64,000 nt of DNA, taken from contig NZ_CP095073.1 in NCBI RefSeq assembly GCF_022919095.1, positions 2,604,001 through 2,668,000 on the forward strand. Direction: 5' to 3'. This DNA is from Halobacillus salinarum. GTDB taxonomy: Bacteria; Bacillota; Bacilli; Bacillales; Halobacillaceae. Shown here piece after piece: positions 1-8,827 of this stretch. The stretch's first letter is position 1. Each line of letters opens with the position of its first letter. The notes under the pieces were generated by a model that searched no databases, was not told the DNA's origin, and saw nothing but the letters and a program-made list of their open reading frames with translations. The position numbers were made by a program, and so were the translations under genes.

Positions 1-24
1 GTAGGCTTGTTGTTGTTTTGACAA
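1..24 (-). CDS. parE: Start of parE (topoisomerase IV subunit B), cut by window edge
   Basis: Only the first eight codons are inside the window, reading MSKQQQAY from a TTG start and running off the left edge. An AAAGGAG ribosome site lies 11 bases upstream; the closer ATG, three bases from that site, is too near. Identity is inferred: in Bacillus parE neighbours yneT and plsY, ParE proteins there begin with a similar Lys/Gln-rich tail, and the gene is preceded by a LexA box, as known for parEC in the B. subtilis SOS regulon. Eight residues alone cannot prove this. Confidence 0.5.
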
Positions 25-64
25 TTTTCCATCGGCTCCTTTCTGCTCGACAGCATCTACATCT

Positions 65-93
65 ATAATAGAACAAATGTTCGCAAGTGTAAA
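65..93 (-). promoter_or_regulatory. Sigma-A promoter of parE with LexA box in the spacer
   Basis: On the minus strand TTTACA (88-93) and TATTAT (65-70) are 17 bases apart. The spacer holds GAACATTTGTTC (71-82), a perfect GAAC-N4-GTTC LexA box extended to CGAAC on one side. LexA bound here would cover the promoter, so the downstream gene should be induced by DNA damage. Confidence 0.75.
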
Positions 94-170
94 CGTCCCA
101 TAAAAGCATCGCTTGTTATATTGTAGCGGTTTTGACGAAAGACGCAAATAAAATTCTTTCTTAACAAAGG

Positions 171-197
171 AAAAACCCCTGCATAAACAGGGATTTT
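171..197 (-). terminator. Terminator after yneT
   Basis: AAAATCCCTG and CAGGGGTTTTT form a G/C stem with a six-base loop and a T tail on the minus strand, 19 bases past the yneT stop. It closes the opuFA-opuFB-yneT unit. Confidence 0.75.
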
Positions 198-215
198 AAC
201 CAGTTCCTATATCTT

Positions 216-629
216 TTATCGGAGCACGGCGTGCGCGACTTTAATGCACATGTCCATAATAACAAGCTTATCGGTATCTTTTAAATATTCATACGCTTCT
301 TCATGAATTACTCCTAATTGTCCCCAAAACGCTTCAGCTTTAACCGTCCGGCATTCACGTGCAATTTCAGGTAAGTGTTCCGGTCTGCGGAACACATTGA
401 TGATGTCGATCGGTTCTTCCACTTCCGTTATGCTTCCATATGCCTTTTCACCTAATGCTTCTCCAATCGTCGGATTTACAGGAATAATCCTGTAACCTGC
501 TTGCTGCATGGCCTGACTCACCTGGTAGGAAGTACGCGCCGGGTTATCGGAGAGACCTATGACAGCGATGGTCTTCGATTCATCCAGAAGTTTTTTGATC
601 TGGTCTCTGGAAGGGTTTTCAAATGGCAT
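216..629 (-). CDS. yneT: CoA-binding domain protein YneT
   Basis: A 137-residue single-domain protein of the CoA-binding (Rossmann-like) family. The nucleotide-binding start is visible at residues 20-28 (IAVIGLSDN), followed by the typical conserved VNP and VFRRPEHLPE segments. Biochemical role in Bacillus is not established; the family binds CoA as in the N-terminal half of succinyl-CoA synthetase alpha, but no ligase domain is present. The ATG has an AGGAGGAA site. It begins 12 bases after opuFB, so it is probably transcribed with the osmolyte transporter, and it ends at a terminator. In B. subtilis it is a neighbour of plsY and parE. Confidence 0.85.
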   Translation of the reverse strand: MPFENPSRDQIKKLLDESKTIAVIGLSDNPARTSYQVSQAMQQAGYRIIPVNPTIGEALGEKAYGSITEVEEPIDIINVFRRPEHLPEIARECRTVKAEAFWGQLGVIHEEAYEYLKDTDKLVIMDMCIKVAHAVLR

Positions 630-640
630 GAATATTCCTC

Positions 641-2163
641 CTAATCTAGTAATCCTTCGTTTTCCAAATATTCTTTCGCTACCTCTTGAGGATCGCGGTC
701 TTTAAAATCAACTTCATAATTCATCTCTCTCATTTCATCGCCGGTAATCTTGCCGCCCAGCTGGTTGAGCACGTCTTTAAGCTCCGGATGCTCATCAAGC
801 GTTTCTTGTCTCATTAACGGAGCCCCTTGATACGGCGGGAATAAATGCTTAGGATCTTCAAGCACTTTTAAGTTTAAATCCACCATATAGCCGGCTGTAG
901 CATAAGCATCTATTACATCTACTTCCCCACTGGAAATGGCTCCCTGTCTTAAGCCAGGATCCATCGTTTTCACTTTTCCTAAATTCAAGTTGTAGACTTT
1001 TTTCATGCCCTGGTATCCGTCTTTACGGTCATTGAATTCCAACGTAAACCCGGCGGTTATCTGATCTTCAACGGATTTTAAGTCGCCAATCGATGTTAAA
1101 TTGTATTTCTTAGCAAGCTCCTGGGTCGTGGCCACGGCGTAAGTGTTATTATATTTCATCGGCTGAAGATAAGCCATGTCATACGTTTCTGACATGCCCT
1201 TTTCCGCCTGCTCATATACTTTCTCCGGATCATTGCTGTCGGCCTGCTGATCTAAGAGGGAAACGATCGCTGTGCCGGTAAATTCCGGATAAATATCGAT
1301 ACTCCCCTCCTGTAAAGCGCTGAAAACGAGATCGGTTTTTCCCAAATTGGGCTTAAGACCTACTTTTAAATCGGTTTCATCCTCAATCAACAGCTTATAC
1401 ATATTAATGAGTATGGCAGGTTCAGCTCCAAGCTTCGCTCCTAAAACGATGTCGTTTTTAGCTTTTCCTCCAAAGGCAAGCGGACCAACAGCAATCAAGG
1501 CAGCAACAACGAGAAGTGTGACGAGGGAACGAAACCCGGATTTAGCAGAGGTTCTTTCAAACATCCGTAAAATAACATCCAGAATGATAGCTAAAAGAGC
1601 AGCAGGAATCGCTCCAAGAAGAATTAAATTAATATCTCCTCCACGGTCCAATCCAAGTAAAATTAAATCCCTAAGCCTCCTGCCCCGATTAAAGCGGCGA
1701 TGGTTGTCGTACCTACAATCAGCACCATCGATGTCCGAATGCCTGCCATTATGACCGGCATGGCCAGCGGCAGCTCTACTCGCGACAGTCTGCGGAAGGA
1801 ACTCATTCCCATCCCCGTCGCTGCTTCTTTTAATGCCGGATCGACTTCTTTAATCCCTGTGTAGGTGTTTCTGAGAATCGGCAGGAGTCCATATGCGGTT
1901 AGGGCAATTACTGCCGGCGTCTGGCCGATGCCAAAGAACGGAATTAAAAAGGCTAGAACGGCAAGACTTGGGATGGTCTGCAGTACGGCCGTCACTCCGA
2001 TAATGGGTTCTGCAATCCGCTGATTCCTTGTCAAAAGCAGCCCGAGCGGTACAGAGATTAACGTAGCGATAACGAGGGCAATGATGGATATTTGCAGGTG
2101 TTCCCATATTTTTTCAAGGAATACATCCTGCCTCTGCTGAAACACTTCCAAAAATCCGCTCAT
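641..2163 (-). pseudogene. opuFB: OpuF-type fused permease/substrate-binding protein, frameshifted
   Basis: Glycine-betaine-class ABC transporter in which the membrane permease (first ~210 residues, several hydrophobic segments, EAA-like loop around GMGMSSFRRL) is fused to a QAT-family substrate-binding domain (KNDIVLGAKLGAEP to the C-terminus) behind a further membrane span. The open frame breaks at 1669-1671: the minus strand reads TTAGGGATTTAA where TTAGGGGATTTAA would continue as GLGDLILLGLDRGG. With that one G restored the protein has 507 residues, the size expected for OpuFB. The loss is in a G run, so a sequencing error is likely; otherwise the solute-binding half is untranslated or starts internally. 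Its start overlaps the opuFA stop by four bases (ATGA). Confidence 0.8.
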
Positions 2164-3227
2164 GTCTGCACCACCCCGTTTTCCGTTTTAATCTGCTGTT
2201 TAAGGTAGAACACCATGTCCTTATAGGAAAGCGTCCCAAGCAGCTGACCATTTTTAACAACCGGAAGAAGCGGGTAGTCACAACTTTCAAATTCTGCAGT
2301 GGCTTCTCTCAATGTCATGCCGTTGCCAAGGACTGGAAGCTCTGTTCTATTTCCCTCATGAACGCCTCCGGTATATTTTCCTTGAGCATCTTTTAAGGCA
2401 AATGTCCCCCGGTCCGGTATCTGCCCGTTGGTAAATTCATCCTCCGTAAATACGTGGCTTTTTGTCTGGTCGAGCATAACATCCACCGCCGTCTGCCAAG
2501 GGGACTTGCGTGCTCCGATAAAGTCTTTAACAAACGCATTGGCAGGATTCAAAATCAAATTCTGTGGCGTATCCAGTTGGATGATTTCTCCTTGTTTCAT
2601 CAAACAGACACGGTCGCCAAGTGCCATGGCTTCATCCATGTCATGGGTAACAAACACGATGGTCTTCTGAATTTTCCTCTGCAATTCCCTGATATCTGTT
2701 TGCAGCTGTTCCCTGCTGATCGGATCAAGAGCGCTGAAGGGTTCATCCATGAGGATAATATCCGGGTCTGCAGCGAGGGCACGAATCACTCCCACGCGCT
2801 GCTGCTGGCCGCCGGAGAGTTCTCTAGGTTTTCTTTTTCGATGCTTGGAAGCGTCAAGTCCAACCATGTCCATCAGCTCATCAATCCGATTGGACAGCTC
2901 TTTCTTTTTCCATTTTTTCATTTCCGGAACAATCGAAATATTCTCTTCTACTGTCATGTGGGGAAATAGAGCGATCTGCTGGAGCACATAGCCGATATTC
3001 CACCGCAATTCATGAATATTGTAGTCACGAATATCTTTATTATGTATTTTTATCGTCCCTTCCGTCGGCTGGATAAGACGGTTGATCATCTTCATCGTCG
3101 TCGTCTTACCACAACCACTCGGTCCGATTAGTGTTAATAGTTCTCCTTCCTCCACATGGAGATCAATAGCTTTGACTGCTGTTGTTCCATCTGGAAAAGT
3201 CTTTGTGACATTTTCAAAAGTTATCAT
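2160..3227 (-). CDS. opuFA: Osmoprotectant ABC transporter ATP-binding protein
   Basis: A 355-residue ABC ATPase of the OpuA/OpuB/OpuC class energising uptake of betaine, choline or related compatible solutes. Walker A GPSGCGKT is at 35-42, the signature LSGGQQQR near 137-144, Walker B IILMDEP near 156-162. The C-terminal third carries a CBS region; the second CBS half (YPLLPVVKNGQLLG) is clear, the first is degenerate. First gene of a unit with opuFB and yneT. Uptake of solutes suits a salt-tolerant host. The exact substrate and the OpuF rather than OpuC name rest on the fused partner. Confidence 0.85.
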   Translation of the reverse strand: MITFENVTKTFPDGTTAVKAIDLHVEEGELLTLIGPSGCGKTTTMKMINRLIQPTEGTIKIHNKDIRDYNIHELRWNIGYVLQQIALFPHMTVEENISIVPEMKKWKKKELSNRIDELMDMVGLDASKHRKRKPRELSGGQQQRVGVIRALAADPDIILMDEPFSALDPISREQLQTDIRELQRKIQKTIVFVTHDMDEAMALGDRVCLMKQGEIIQLDTPQNLILNPANAFVKDFIGARKSPWQTAVDVMLDQTKSHVFTEDEFTNGQIPDRGTFALKDAQGKYTGGVHEGNRTELPVLGNGMTLREATAEFESCDYPLLPVVKNGQLLGTLSYKDMVFYLKQQIKTENGVVQT

Positions 3228-3365
3228 TGCCTTCCCCCTGATTAGATAAAATTAGATCACTCTTATATTCCCACATTTACATAATACAAAACATTTATCA
3301 AAACATTTGTTCGCAACAGATGGATCCTTGTAAGCATAATTCCTTCAACTGCTTCGTCTCAGAAT

Positions 3366-3394
3366 AAAAAACTGCCGGCAAATTTCCGGCAGCT
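3366..3394 (-). terminator. Terminator after the GH18 gene
   Basis: Minus-strand stem CTGCCGG/CCGGCAG with a seven-base loop and a TTTTTT tail, just after the stop codon of the GH18 gene. Confidence 0.8.
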
Positions 3395-3404
3395 AAACTC
3401 ATGT

Positions 3405-5126
3405 TCATTTACGATTCAAGTCTTTTTCAATTTCTTTCCAAATGGATGGTTCTGCAAAATGCCTGCTCCAGGCGGAAACTCCTGCTAAATTATATTTTCC
3501 CACTAGAGATATCCGTTTTTTTAAGGAAAATCCATCCTCCAGCCACATTCGATATACCTTGTTTTCTTTTTTCAATTCTACATAATGCTGGCCTGAAGAT
3601 TGATCAACCTTTGGTTTCAAATGATGTTTGTTCATCCACTGCTTTGCTTCCTTCATAGTTTTAGATTCAGAACTGACTTTAGTTTCACCGTTTTCCTGCT
3701 TCTCTTCCTTCCAAAGGCGGGTATACATCGGGACTCCTAAGAGCAGTTTATCAGCAGGGACTTTTTGTAAAGTGCTTTTTAAGTGGTTTTCGACCCATGG
3801 AAGACTAGCCACACTCCCTGCCTGAGGCGCATTGGCCCAATGTTCGTCATAAGCCATAACCATCAAGAAATCAGCGGTTTTCGCTAGCTCTTTGCGGTCA
3901 AAAAATTTCGACCACTGACCACTGCCTGACTCAAAGGTTACGTTTACAGTAACAGTCAGGCCGGCTGAATGAGCATAAGAGACCAGTTCACGGACAAATT
4001 GAGTAAAATCATCCCCGTTTTTCTCGTACACATTCTCAAAATCGATATTGATGCCGTCGATTTCGTAAATGTCAGCAAATTTAATGAGCTGTCTAATCAT
4101 CGACTGTCTCTTTTCAAACGAAGGCAGAACTTGAGCTGTCATATCCGGATCAAAATCATTGGAAAAGAGTGCCCAGACTTTATCTCCGTTTTTGTGGGCC
4201 TGTTCCACATAAGATTTGGAAGCAATATTTTTTATAGCTCCTTCCTTATTTTTTAGTTTGAACCACGTAGGTGACATCACTTCTACGCCTGCTAACTGAT
4301 CCACCATCTTCGGATTTGCCTCAGCGACATAAATCCCATCCCAAACGACTTGAAAAGGAAGAGAAGGTTGATTGACTTCAGGCGCTTTCGTTATTTTTGT
4401 TTTCGTCTCGACTGTCTTCGTATTTTGTTTCAGGACGACTTGTTCAGGAAGGTAGCCGCCGTACCCTTCTGCTGTGCGCACTTTGTAGTAAGCACCCACT
4501 TTCCCCATTAAAAACAGCTTGTCAGAAGGCTGTAACTTGGTATAATAGGGTGATGTGCGCGACGATTTCTCCCTCAGTTTTGTCCATTTATCCTTTGCGT
4601 CAGCTTTGACGGCCGCTTGCTGCTTTTTATAGCCGTTTTTATATAAAAATACAGCTCCTGTACTGGATTGGTACGTTACTTTTACTGGATAAACACTTGC
4701 GATCCATTCAGCGGCGACCCACGTTGTTTGACCACCACCTTTAATGGCAGGAAAATCCAATTTGTATTTCTTCTCATTCATGAAATAATTTAATTTTTCA
4801 GAAGGAAGCTGGTAAACCGAACGAGGCATCGTCACAATCACAGATTGAGTGGACTGGTCGTAAGTAACTGTAGAATCAATGGATTCTTTCACGAAATCAA
4901 GCGGAACAAAGACTTTACCATCAATCATTTTTGCAGGATGAGCGCGATCCAGTTGGTTTTGAAAAATAATCGAATGCTCATATGGAAAATACTCTTTCTG
5001 CGTGTTAGAAGCTAGCAGAAAGAACTTAATGATGATCCCGATAAGGATAGCGAATACCCCGAGAATAATGAAAATAATTGTTTTTCTTTTTAAGAGAAGC
5101 TGGTATAAAGATTCTGATTTCTGCAT
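3405..5126 (-). CDS. Membrane-anchored GH18 glycoside hydrolase (spore/wall type)
   Basis: A 573-residue protein. Residues 16-39 form one membrane span, so the rest lies outside the membrane. Residues ~48-165 resemble copper-amine-oxidase-N/stalk-like beta repeats, ~185-232 an SH3-like domain ending in GYGGYLPEQVVL, and ~258-573 a GH18 catalytic barrel. The catalytic signature DGINIDFE is at 357-364, with E364 as acid. This is the architecture of YaaH/SleL-like and YdhD-like enzymes that cut cortex or wall amino sugars; LysM domains are absent. Single gene with its own terminator, divergent from plsY. Substrate (peptidoglycan muramic delta-lactam or chitin-like) is not determinable here. Confidence 0.8.
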   Translation of the reverse strand: MQKSESLYQLLLKRKTIIFIILGVFAILIGIIIKFFLLASNTQKEYFPYEHSIIFQNQLDRAHPAKMIDGKVFVPLDFVKESIDSTVTYDQSTQSVIVTMPRSVYQLPSEKLNYFMNEKKYKLDFPAIKGGGQTTWVAAEWIASVYPVKVTYQSSTGAVFLYKNGYKKQQAAVKADAKDKWTKLREKSSRTSPYYTKLQPSDKLFLMGKVGAYYKVRTAEGYGGYLPEQVVLKQNTKTVETKTKITKAPEVNQPSLPFQVVWDGIYVAEANPKMVDQLAGVEVMSPTWFKLKNKEGAIKNIASKSYVEQAHKNGDKVWALFSNDFDPDMTAQVLPSFEKRQSMIRQLIKFADIYEIDGINIDFENVYEKNGDDFTQFVRELVSYAHSAGLTVTVNVTFESGSGQWSKFFDRKELAKTADFLMVMAYDEHWANAPQAGSVASLPWVENHLKSTLQKVPADKLLLGVPMYTRLWKEEKQENGETKVSSESKTMKEAKQWMNKHHLKPKVDQSSGQHYVELKKENKVYRMWLEDGFSLKKRISLVGKYNLAGVSAWSRHFAEPSIWKEIEKDLNRK

Positions 5127-5279
5127 CGTATTCCTCCCTGCTCCATCATATCGAATCTTGTAAAAAAAGGTAAAGAAAAGAGAGGGAGAATTCGTTGGAT
5201 TTTTACTATTATACTAGTTCTTCTATCTTAATAATCATGATAAACTAGACATATACGAGACTTTAAGGAGTTGGGCTTC

Positions 5280-5861
5280 ATGGATTATTTAATCTTCGGA
5301 CTGATTGCTTATTTATTAGGAGCCATTCCATCGGGTCTAATTGTAGGCAAACTTGGTTATGGAATCGATATACGCGAACACGGCAGCGGCAATTTAGGCG
5401 GCACCAATACGTTCAGGGTGTTAGGGATCAAAGCAGGCCTTGTGGTCACGACAGCTGATATATTAAAAGGTACGTTAGCCGTTGTTTTACCGATATTATT
5501 TCAAGCAGATGTCATCCCTCTCATTATTGGGCTGTTTGCCGTAGTGGGCCATATGTATCCGGTCTTTGCCGGTTTCAAAGGAGGAAAGGCGGTAGCCACT
5601 TCAGCAGGAGTTGTGTTAGGAGTAAATCCGCTGCTCTTTGTTATTATGCTTGGCACCTTCTTTTTAATGCTGTACTTAAGTAAATATGTATCATTATCTT
5701 CGATGGTTACCGGGATCGTAACGATTATAGTTACTGTCATCCAGCAGGAATACGGGCTTACGATCGTCATATCTTTAATGACCTTGTTTGTCATTTACCG
5801 CCACCGTACGAATATTAAGAGAATTATCAATAAAACTGAGCCTAAAATTACCTGGATGTAA
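5280..5861 (+). CDS. plsY: Acyl-phosphate:glycerol-3-phosphate acyltransferase PlsY
   Basis: Membrane enzyme that moves the acyl group from acyl-phosphate to glycerol-3-phosphate, making lysophosphatidic acid, the first step of phospholipid synthesis. 193 residues with about five membrane spans. Conserved motifs: GAIPSG near the N-terminus, SGNLGGTN (usual family form SGNxGATN) and the GGKAVAT loop. The ATG at 5280 is preferred over the upstream TTG at 5271 because AAGGAG ends nine bases before it. Order matches the Bacillus plsY-yneT-parE neighbourhood, with opuF and the GH18 gene inserted. Confidence 0.92.
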   Translation: MDYLIFGLIAYLLGAIPSGLIVGKLGYGIDIREHGSGNLGGTNTFRVLGIKAGLVVTTADILKGTLAVVLPILFQADVIPLIIGLFAVVGHMYPVFAGFKGGKAVATSAGVVLGVNPLLFVIMLGTFFLMLYLSKYVSLSSMVTGIVTIIVTVIQQEYGLTIVISLMTLFVIYRHRTNIKRIINKTEPKITWM

Positions 5862-5977
5862 TCTCAATGATAAAGTCTATGGCTGCCGGCCGTAGGCTTG
5901 TTTCAGTTGGATAAATTCAACGTAAACGAGCCATCCTAAATAGCACATCATAAAAAGCATTAAATTGTATATATCCC

Positions 5978-6006
5978 TTTACATATTGTATACTTTGTCG
6001 TATAAG
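5978..6006 (+). promoter_or_regulatory. Sigma-A promoter of folE2
   Basis: TTTACA (5978-5983) and TATAAG (6001-6006) separated by 17 bases, 20 bases before the folE2 start. No convincing Zur palindrome (TCGTAAT-type) was found, although folE2 is zinc-controlled in B. subtilis. Confidence 0.55.
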
Positions 6007-6026
6007 GTCTGAAAGGAGTCCTTGTT

Positions 6027-6962
6027 ATGAACCAAACTGAATTAAACAAACAAAAACAGCTACCTTCCAAGGAAGAGCGACATAAATTATTCGGCTCTGT
6101 GGACCCAGGTCCGAGAACGAAACCCATTGAAAAAGACCAAATGGCTGATTTACAGAATTCAAGAAAAGACTTTCTATTTAATATCGACATGGTAGGAATT
6201 TCCAACGTAAAACATCCGATTCGCATTTCCAGTAAGTTAACTCCTGAGATCCAAACTACTATTGGCACCTTCACCTTCGGGTCTTCCATTGCCCAGGGCA
6301 GTAAAGGAACCAATATGAGCCGCTTCACGGAACAGCTTGACAAATACCACCACGAAGGTTTCGCCATTGACATTGCCACGATGAAGGAATTCACCGTGGA
6401 ACTTGCAGAGCGTCTGAAACAAAGCGATGCCAGTGTTACTGTGGATTTTCCATGGTTTTTTGAAAGAAAAGGACCTTATTCGGACTTGACTGGAATGAAC
6501 CATGCGGATGCAACCATTGATGTGAATTACGATCAGGAGCTTGGACATGATGTCACCGTCACTTTAACGGGTAAAATCACTACTCTCTGCCCATGTTCAA
6601 AGGAAATTAGTGAATACAGCGCCCATAATCAGCGGGGAAATGTAACGATGAAAGTGAAGCTGGCCGATGATTTTAACGAGCAGGAAACCGACTGGAAAGC
6701 TGCTCTTCTTGAAGCGGCTGAGAGCAATGCAAGTGCCAGGATTCATCCTGTGTTAAAACGGCCTGACGAAAAAATGGTCACGGAACAGGCATATGAGAAC
6801 CCACGTTTCGTAGAGGACATCGTACGGCTTGTTGCGGCTGATCTTTACGAATACGATTTTGTAGAGTCTTTTGAAGTCACGTGCCGAAATGAAGAATCCA
6901 TCCATTTGCACGATGCTGTCGCTTCTTTAAGCTATGATAAAAAAGCTGAACGTACGGAGTAA
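6027..6962 (+). CDS. folE2: GTP cyclohydrolase IB (FolE2)
   Basis: Converts GTP to dihydroneopterin triphosphate for folate and queuosine-type deazaguanine synthesis. 311 residues, the normal length for the metal-promiscuous type IB (DUF198) family, distinct from FolE. The metal-site segment LCPCSKEISEYSAHNQRG is intact around residue 190. Start ATG follows GAAAGGAG. A promoter lies just upstream, and yidD follows after nine bases. Type IB enzymes work with metals other than zinc and often back up FolE in zinc limitation; that regulation is not visible here. Confidence 0.93.
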   Translation: MNQTELNKQKQLPSKEERHKLFGSVDPGPRTKPIEKDQMADLQNSRKDFLFNIDMVGISNVKHPIRISSKLTPEIQTTIGTFTFGSSIAQGSKGTNMSRFTEQLDKYHHEGFAIDIATMKEFTVELAERLKQSDASVTVDFPWFFERKGPYSDLTGMNHADATIDVNYDQELGHDVTVTLTGKITTLCPCSKEISEYSAHNQRGNVTMKVKLADDFNEQETDWKAALLEAAESNASARIHPVLKRPDEKMVTEQAYENPRFVEDIVRLVAADLYEYDFVESFEVTCRNEESIHLHDAVASLSYDKKAERTE

Positions 6963-6971
6963 TGATAGCCT

Positions 6972-7202
6972 ATGAAGTATGTCATGATCGGATTAATCAG
7001 ATTCTACCAAAAAGGAATCAGCCCTTTTTTCCCGCCTTCCTGCCGTTTCCAACCGACTTGTTCGGCCTATGGATTGGAAGCTTTCCGAAGGTTCGGTTTT
7101 TTCAAAGGATTTTACTTGACTGTTAAACGCGTAGCTAAATGTCACCCTTTACACAAAGGTGGCTTTGATCCTGTTCCAGAAAAAAAACAGCCGGGTAAAT
7201 AA
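6972..7202 (+). CDS. yidD: YidD-family membrane protein insertion factor
   Basis: A 76-residue YidD protein. It has the family pattern of a short amphipathic N-terminus ([19 protein letters not shown]), paired cysteines in [15 protein letters not shown] and the [13 protein letters not shown] end. The family assists YidC/SpoIIIJ in inserting membrane proteins. It starts nine bases after folE2 and shares its transcript; a strong terminator follows. No functional link between the two genes is known to me. Confidence 0.88.
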   Translation: MKYVMIGLIRFYQKGISPFFPPSCRFQPTCSAYGLEAFRRFGFFKGFYLTVKRVAKCHPLHKGGFDPVPEKKQPGK

Positions 7203-7232
7203 AAAAGCTGGAAAAAAGGGGTCAGCCATTCT

Positions 7233-7290
7233 AAAATCCGGATGAGAGTGAAATTTTTATGATAAGATTTCATCCTCGTCCGGGTTTTTT
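7233..7290 (+). terminator. Terminator after yidD
   Basis: Long imperfect stem from ATCCGGATGAG to CTCGTCCGGGT with a TTTTTT tail on the plus strand, 30 bases after yidD. Confidence 0.75.
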
Positions 7291-7462
7291 ATGGGAAATG
7301 AACGAAAGTATGACTTCGACATATTCCTTCGTTGTAAGCCTATAGCTGGAGGAGTTTAAGGATTTCCCTGTCTCTTTTCATTCGCATCGGGAAAAGTTTA
7401 ACCTCAAGGAAAATCGGAAATCACGAATTACATGACTCGTTAAAATCAGAGGAGATGATCAA

Positions 7463-7768
7463 GTGAACCTTACCTTAACTGAACAAGCAGCGAATTGGTA
7501 TGAAAAAGAACTGGATCTTCCAAAGGATGCTTCCCTGCGCTTTTACGTCCGTTACGGGGGGAGTGGAGGACTGCAGCCAGGTTTTTCATTAGCAATCAAA
7601 AGACAAACTCCAGAAAACCCTATTGCTGAAGAAAATATCAACGAAGTCACTTATTTTGTGGAAGAAGAAGACAGCTGGTATTTTGACGACCAGTCCATCA
7701 TTGTAGAATTAAATGAGGCATGGGAAGAGCCGGAATTTAAATACGAAGAAAATAAAGACACCCGCTAG
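7463..7768 (+). CDS. yneR: HesB/IscA-like protein YneR
   Basis: A 101-residue protein of the HesB/YadR/YfhF group. It has the fold pattern of A-type iron-sulfur carriers (RFYVRYGGSGGLQPGFSLAI) but no cysteine at all, so it cannot ligate a cluster the way IscA or SufA do. Function unknown. Start is GTG with AGAGGAG eight to nine bases before. Convergent with yneQ, as a member of the conserved yneP-Q-R neighbourhood. Confidence 0.85.
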   Translation: MNLTLTEQAANWYEKELDLPKDASLRFYVRYGGSGGLQPGFSLAIKRQTPENPIAEENINEVTYFVEEEDSWYFDDQSIIVELNEAWEEPEFKYEENKDTR

Positions 7769-7795
7769 CCGTTTGAGAACTGCTGCCTTTCTGAA

Positions 7796-8082
7796 TTATG
7801 CATAAAAAGAGAAGCCGAATTGGACGATAAAACCCTCCAATTCGGCTTCTCTTATACTCTCGACGAGACGTTTGGCTTTTACTCCTTCATGAGCTTTGGG
7901 ACTCGTATGATCTGTCGATGCTCCGACAGAATAAATCATTTTACGATCTTGGAACGTACTCCCAAGTTCTGAAGCCGTCCCCGCGGCAAGCATCCACCGA
8001 CAAGTGATTCGCTAGAATCAAGGAAAGACTTTAGCAGCATCTCTAAATTAGCAAGAATATTTTTCAGTGGCCGCCAAGCAAG
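7796..8082 (-). other. Non-annotated segment with protein-like remnant between yneR and yneQ
   Basis: About 310 bases lie between yneR and yneQ. The minus strand shows protein-like reading in two frames: NILANLEMLLKSFL... then, after a frame change near 7992-7995, MLAAGTASELG... and SPKAHEGVKAKRLVESIREAE. The second frame runs into a strong hairpin at 7807-7853. I do not recognise the family. It may be a decayed or frameshifted gene, or chance. Confidence 0.25.
7807..7853 (-). terminator. Strong terminator hairpin between yneR and yneQ
   Basis: Seventeen-base perfect arms (AGAGAAGCCGAATTGGA and its complement) with an 11-base loop. The minus-strand copy is followed by TTTTT, so it ends transcripts coming from yneQ; it may also stop yneR transcripts. 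Confidence 0.85.
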
Positions 8083-8400
8083 CTAACGGCGTCTTTTTTC
8101 TTCCAATTGAAACCGTTCAATCTGGTTCCATTGAGATTCCTTTCTTAAGATCCGCAGCTGACGGTCACCAAATAAATCGAAGTGAGGATAATGATCATCA
8201 CGGTGAATCCACTTCGGATCAAGCCCGTAGCTGTTTCCCCACTCAGCCAGCTTCTGTAGGTCGGAGCAGCCAACTTTTGTAACCGAATCACAGCCAGGAA
8301 AACGATCATCGAGCCAAAAATGCGTTAAAAAAGCAATTTCACCTCTTTTCACCTTCGTTTTCCAAGAGCGCAATTCGTTACGATTAATTCCAAATGCCAT
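8083..8400 (-). CDS. yneQ: Conserved hypothetical protein YneQ
   Basis: A 105-residue soluble protein closely matching B. subtilis YneQ in the segments MAFGI, AFLTHFWLDDRFP, VTKVGC, KLAEWG and HFDLFGDRQ. Function unknown. The ATG shares one base with the yneP stop (TAATG), so the two are translationally coupled and form an operon with the upstream AAA+ gene. Confidence 0.85.
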   Translation of the reverse strand: MAFGINRNELRSWKTKVKRGEIAFLTHFWLDDRFPGCDSVTKVGCSDLQKLAEWGNSYGLDPKWIHRDDHYPHFDLFGDRQLRILRKESQWNQIERFQLEEKRRR

Positions 8401-8825
8401 TATTTTGCCTGCTCCAAAGCCCCGAGATAAGCTTCATGCCAATCAGGAAAGCTCCGGCGGATCGATAAAGGTCTGAAGTTGTCTTTCTTCACAATCACGT
8501 GCTTCGTTTCTCCTGTTACAGCAGCTTCTCCATTCGTATGCATCACTTCGTATCCATAGGTGACTCGTAGGCCGTCATAAGCTGCAAGCCACGTTTTCAC
8601 ATATACATCCTCCCCGTAACGAACCGGGGTTTGATAATGAATAGAAGCATCCACGACCGGGGAGACAACCCCTTGCTCTTCCAACTCATGATACTTAAAT
8701 CCTAATCGATCAATAAAATCGGTGCGCCCCATTTCAAACCATACGAGATAATTGGCATGATAGACAACCCCCATCATATCTGTTTCCTGATAGCGTACGC
8801 GAACCGGTGTCTCAGTTACTATCAT
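8400..8825 (-). CDS. yneP: Acyl-CoA thioesterase YneP (4HBT hotdog)
   Basis: A 141-residue hotdog-fold thioesterase of the 4-hydroxybenzoyl-CoA thioesterase/YbgC type. The active-site segment RYQETDMMGVVYHANYLVW carries the catalytic Asp that begins the GVVYH motif. It likely hydrolyses an acyl-CoA; substrate unknown. I use the ATG two bases after the stop of the upstream AAA+ gene; the longer frame would overlap it by 28 bases. Coupled downstream to yneQ. Confidence 0.87.
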   Translation of the reverse strand: MIVTETPVRVRYQETDMMGVVYHANYLVWFEMGRTDFIDRLGFKYHELEEQGVVSPVVDASIHYQTPVRYGEDVYVKTWLAAYDGLRVTYGYEVMHTNGEAAVTGETKHVIVKKDNFRPLSIRRSFPDWHEAYLGALEQAK

Positions 8826-8827
8826 CC

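Noticed and set aside
641-1651. Stand-alone substrate-binding protein beginning MDRGGDINL
   Set aside because: It has no ribosome site or signal peptide of its own, and the preceding 12 bases read GDLILLG in frame after adding one G, continuing the permease.
1347-1754. Plus-strand open frame opposite opuFB
   Set aside because: It is the antisense shadow of a conserved gene, with no ribosome site and a biased basic composition. Other opposite-strand frames across the window were dropped for the same reason.
3302-3313. LexA-like sequence AAACATTTGTTC upstream of opuFA
   Set aside because: One half-site is altered (AAAC) and the region is AT-rich with repeated AACATTT words; no clear promoter overlaps it and osmolyte uptake has no known SOS link.
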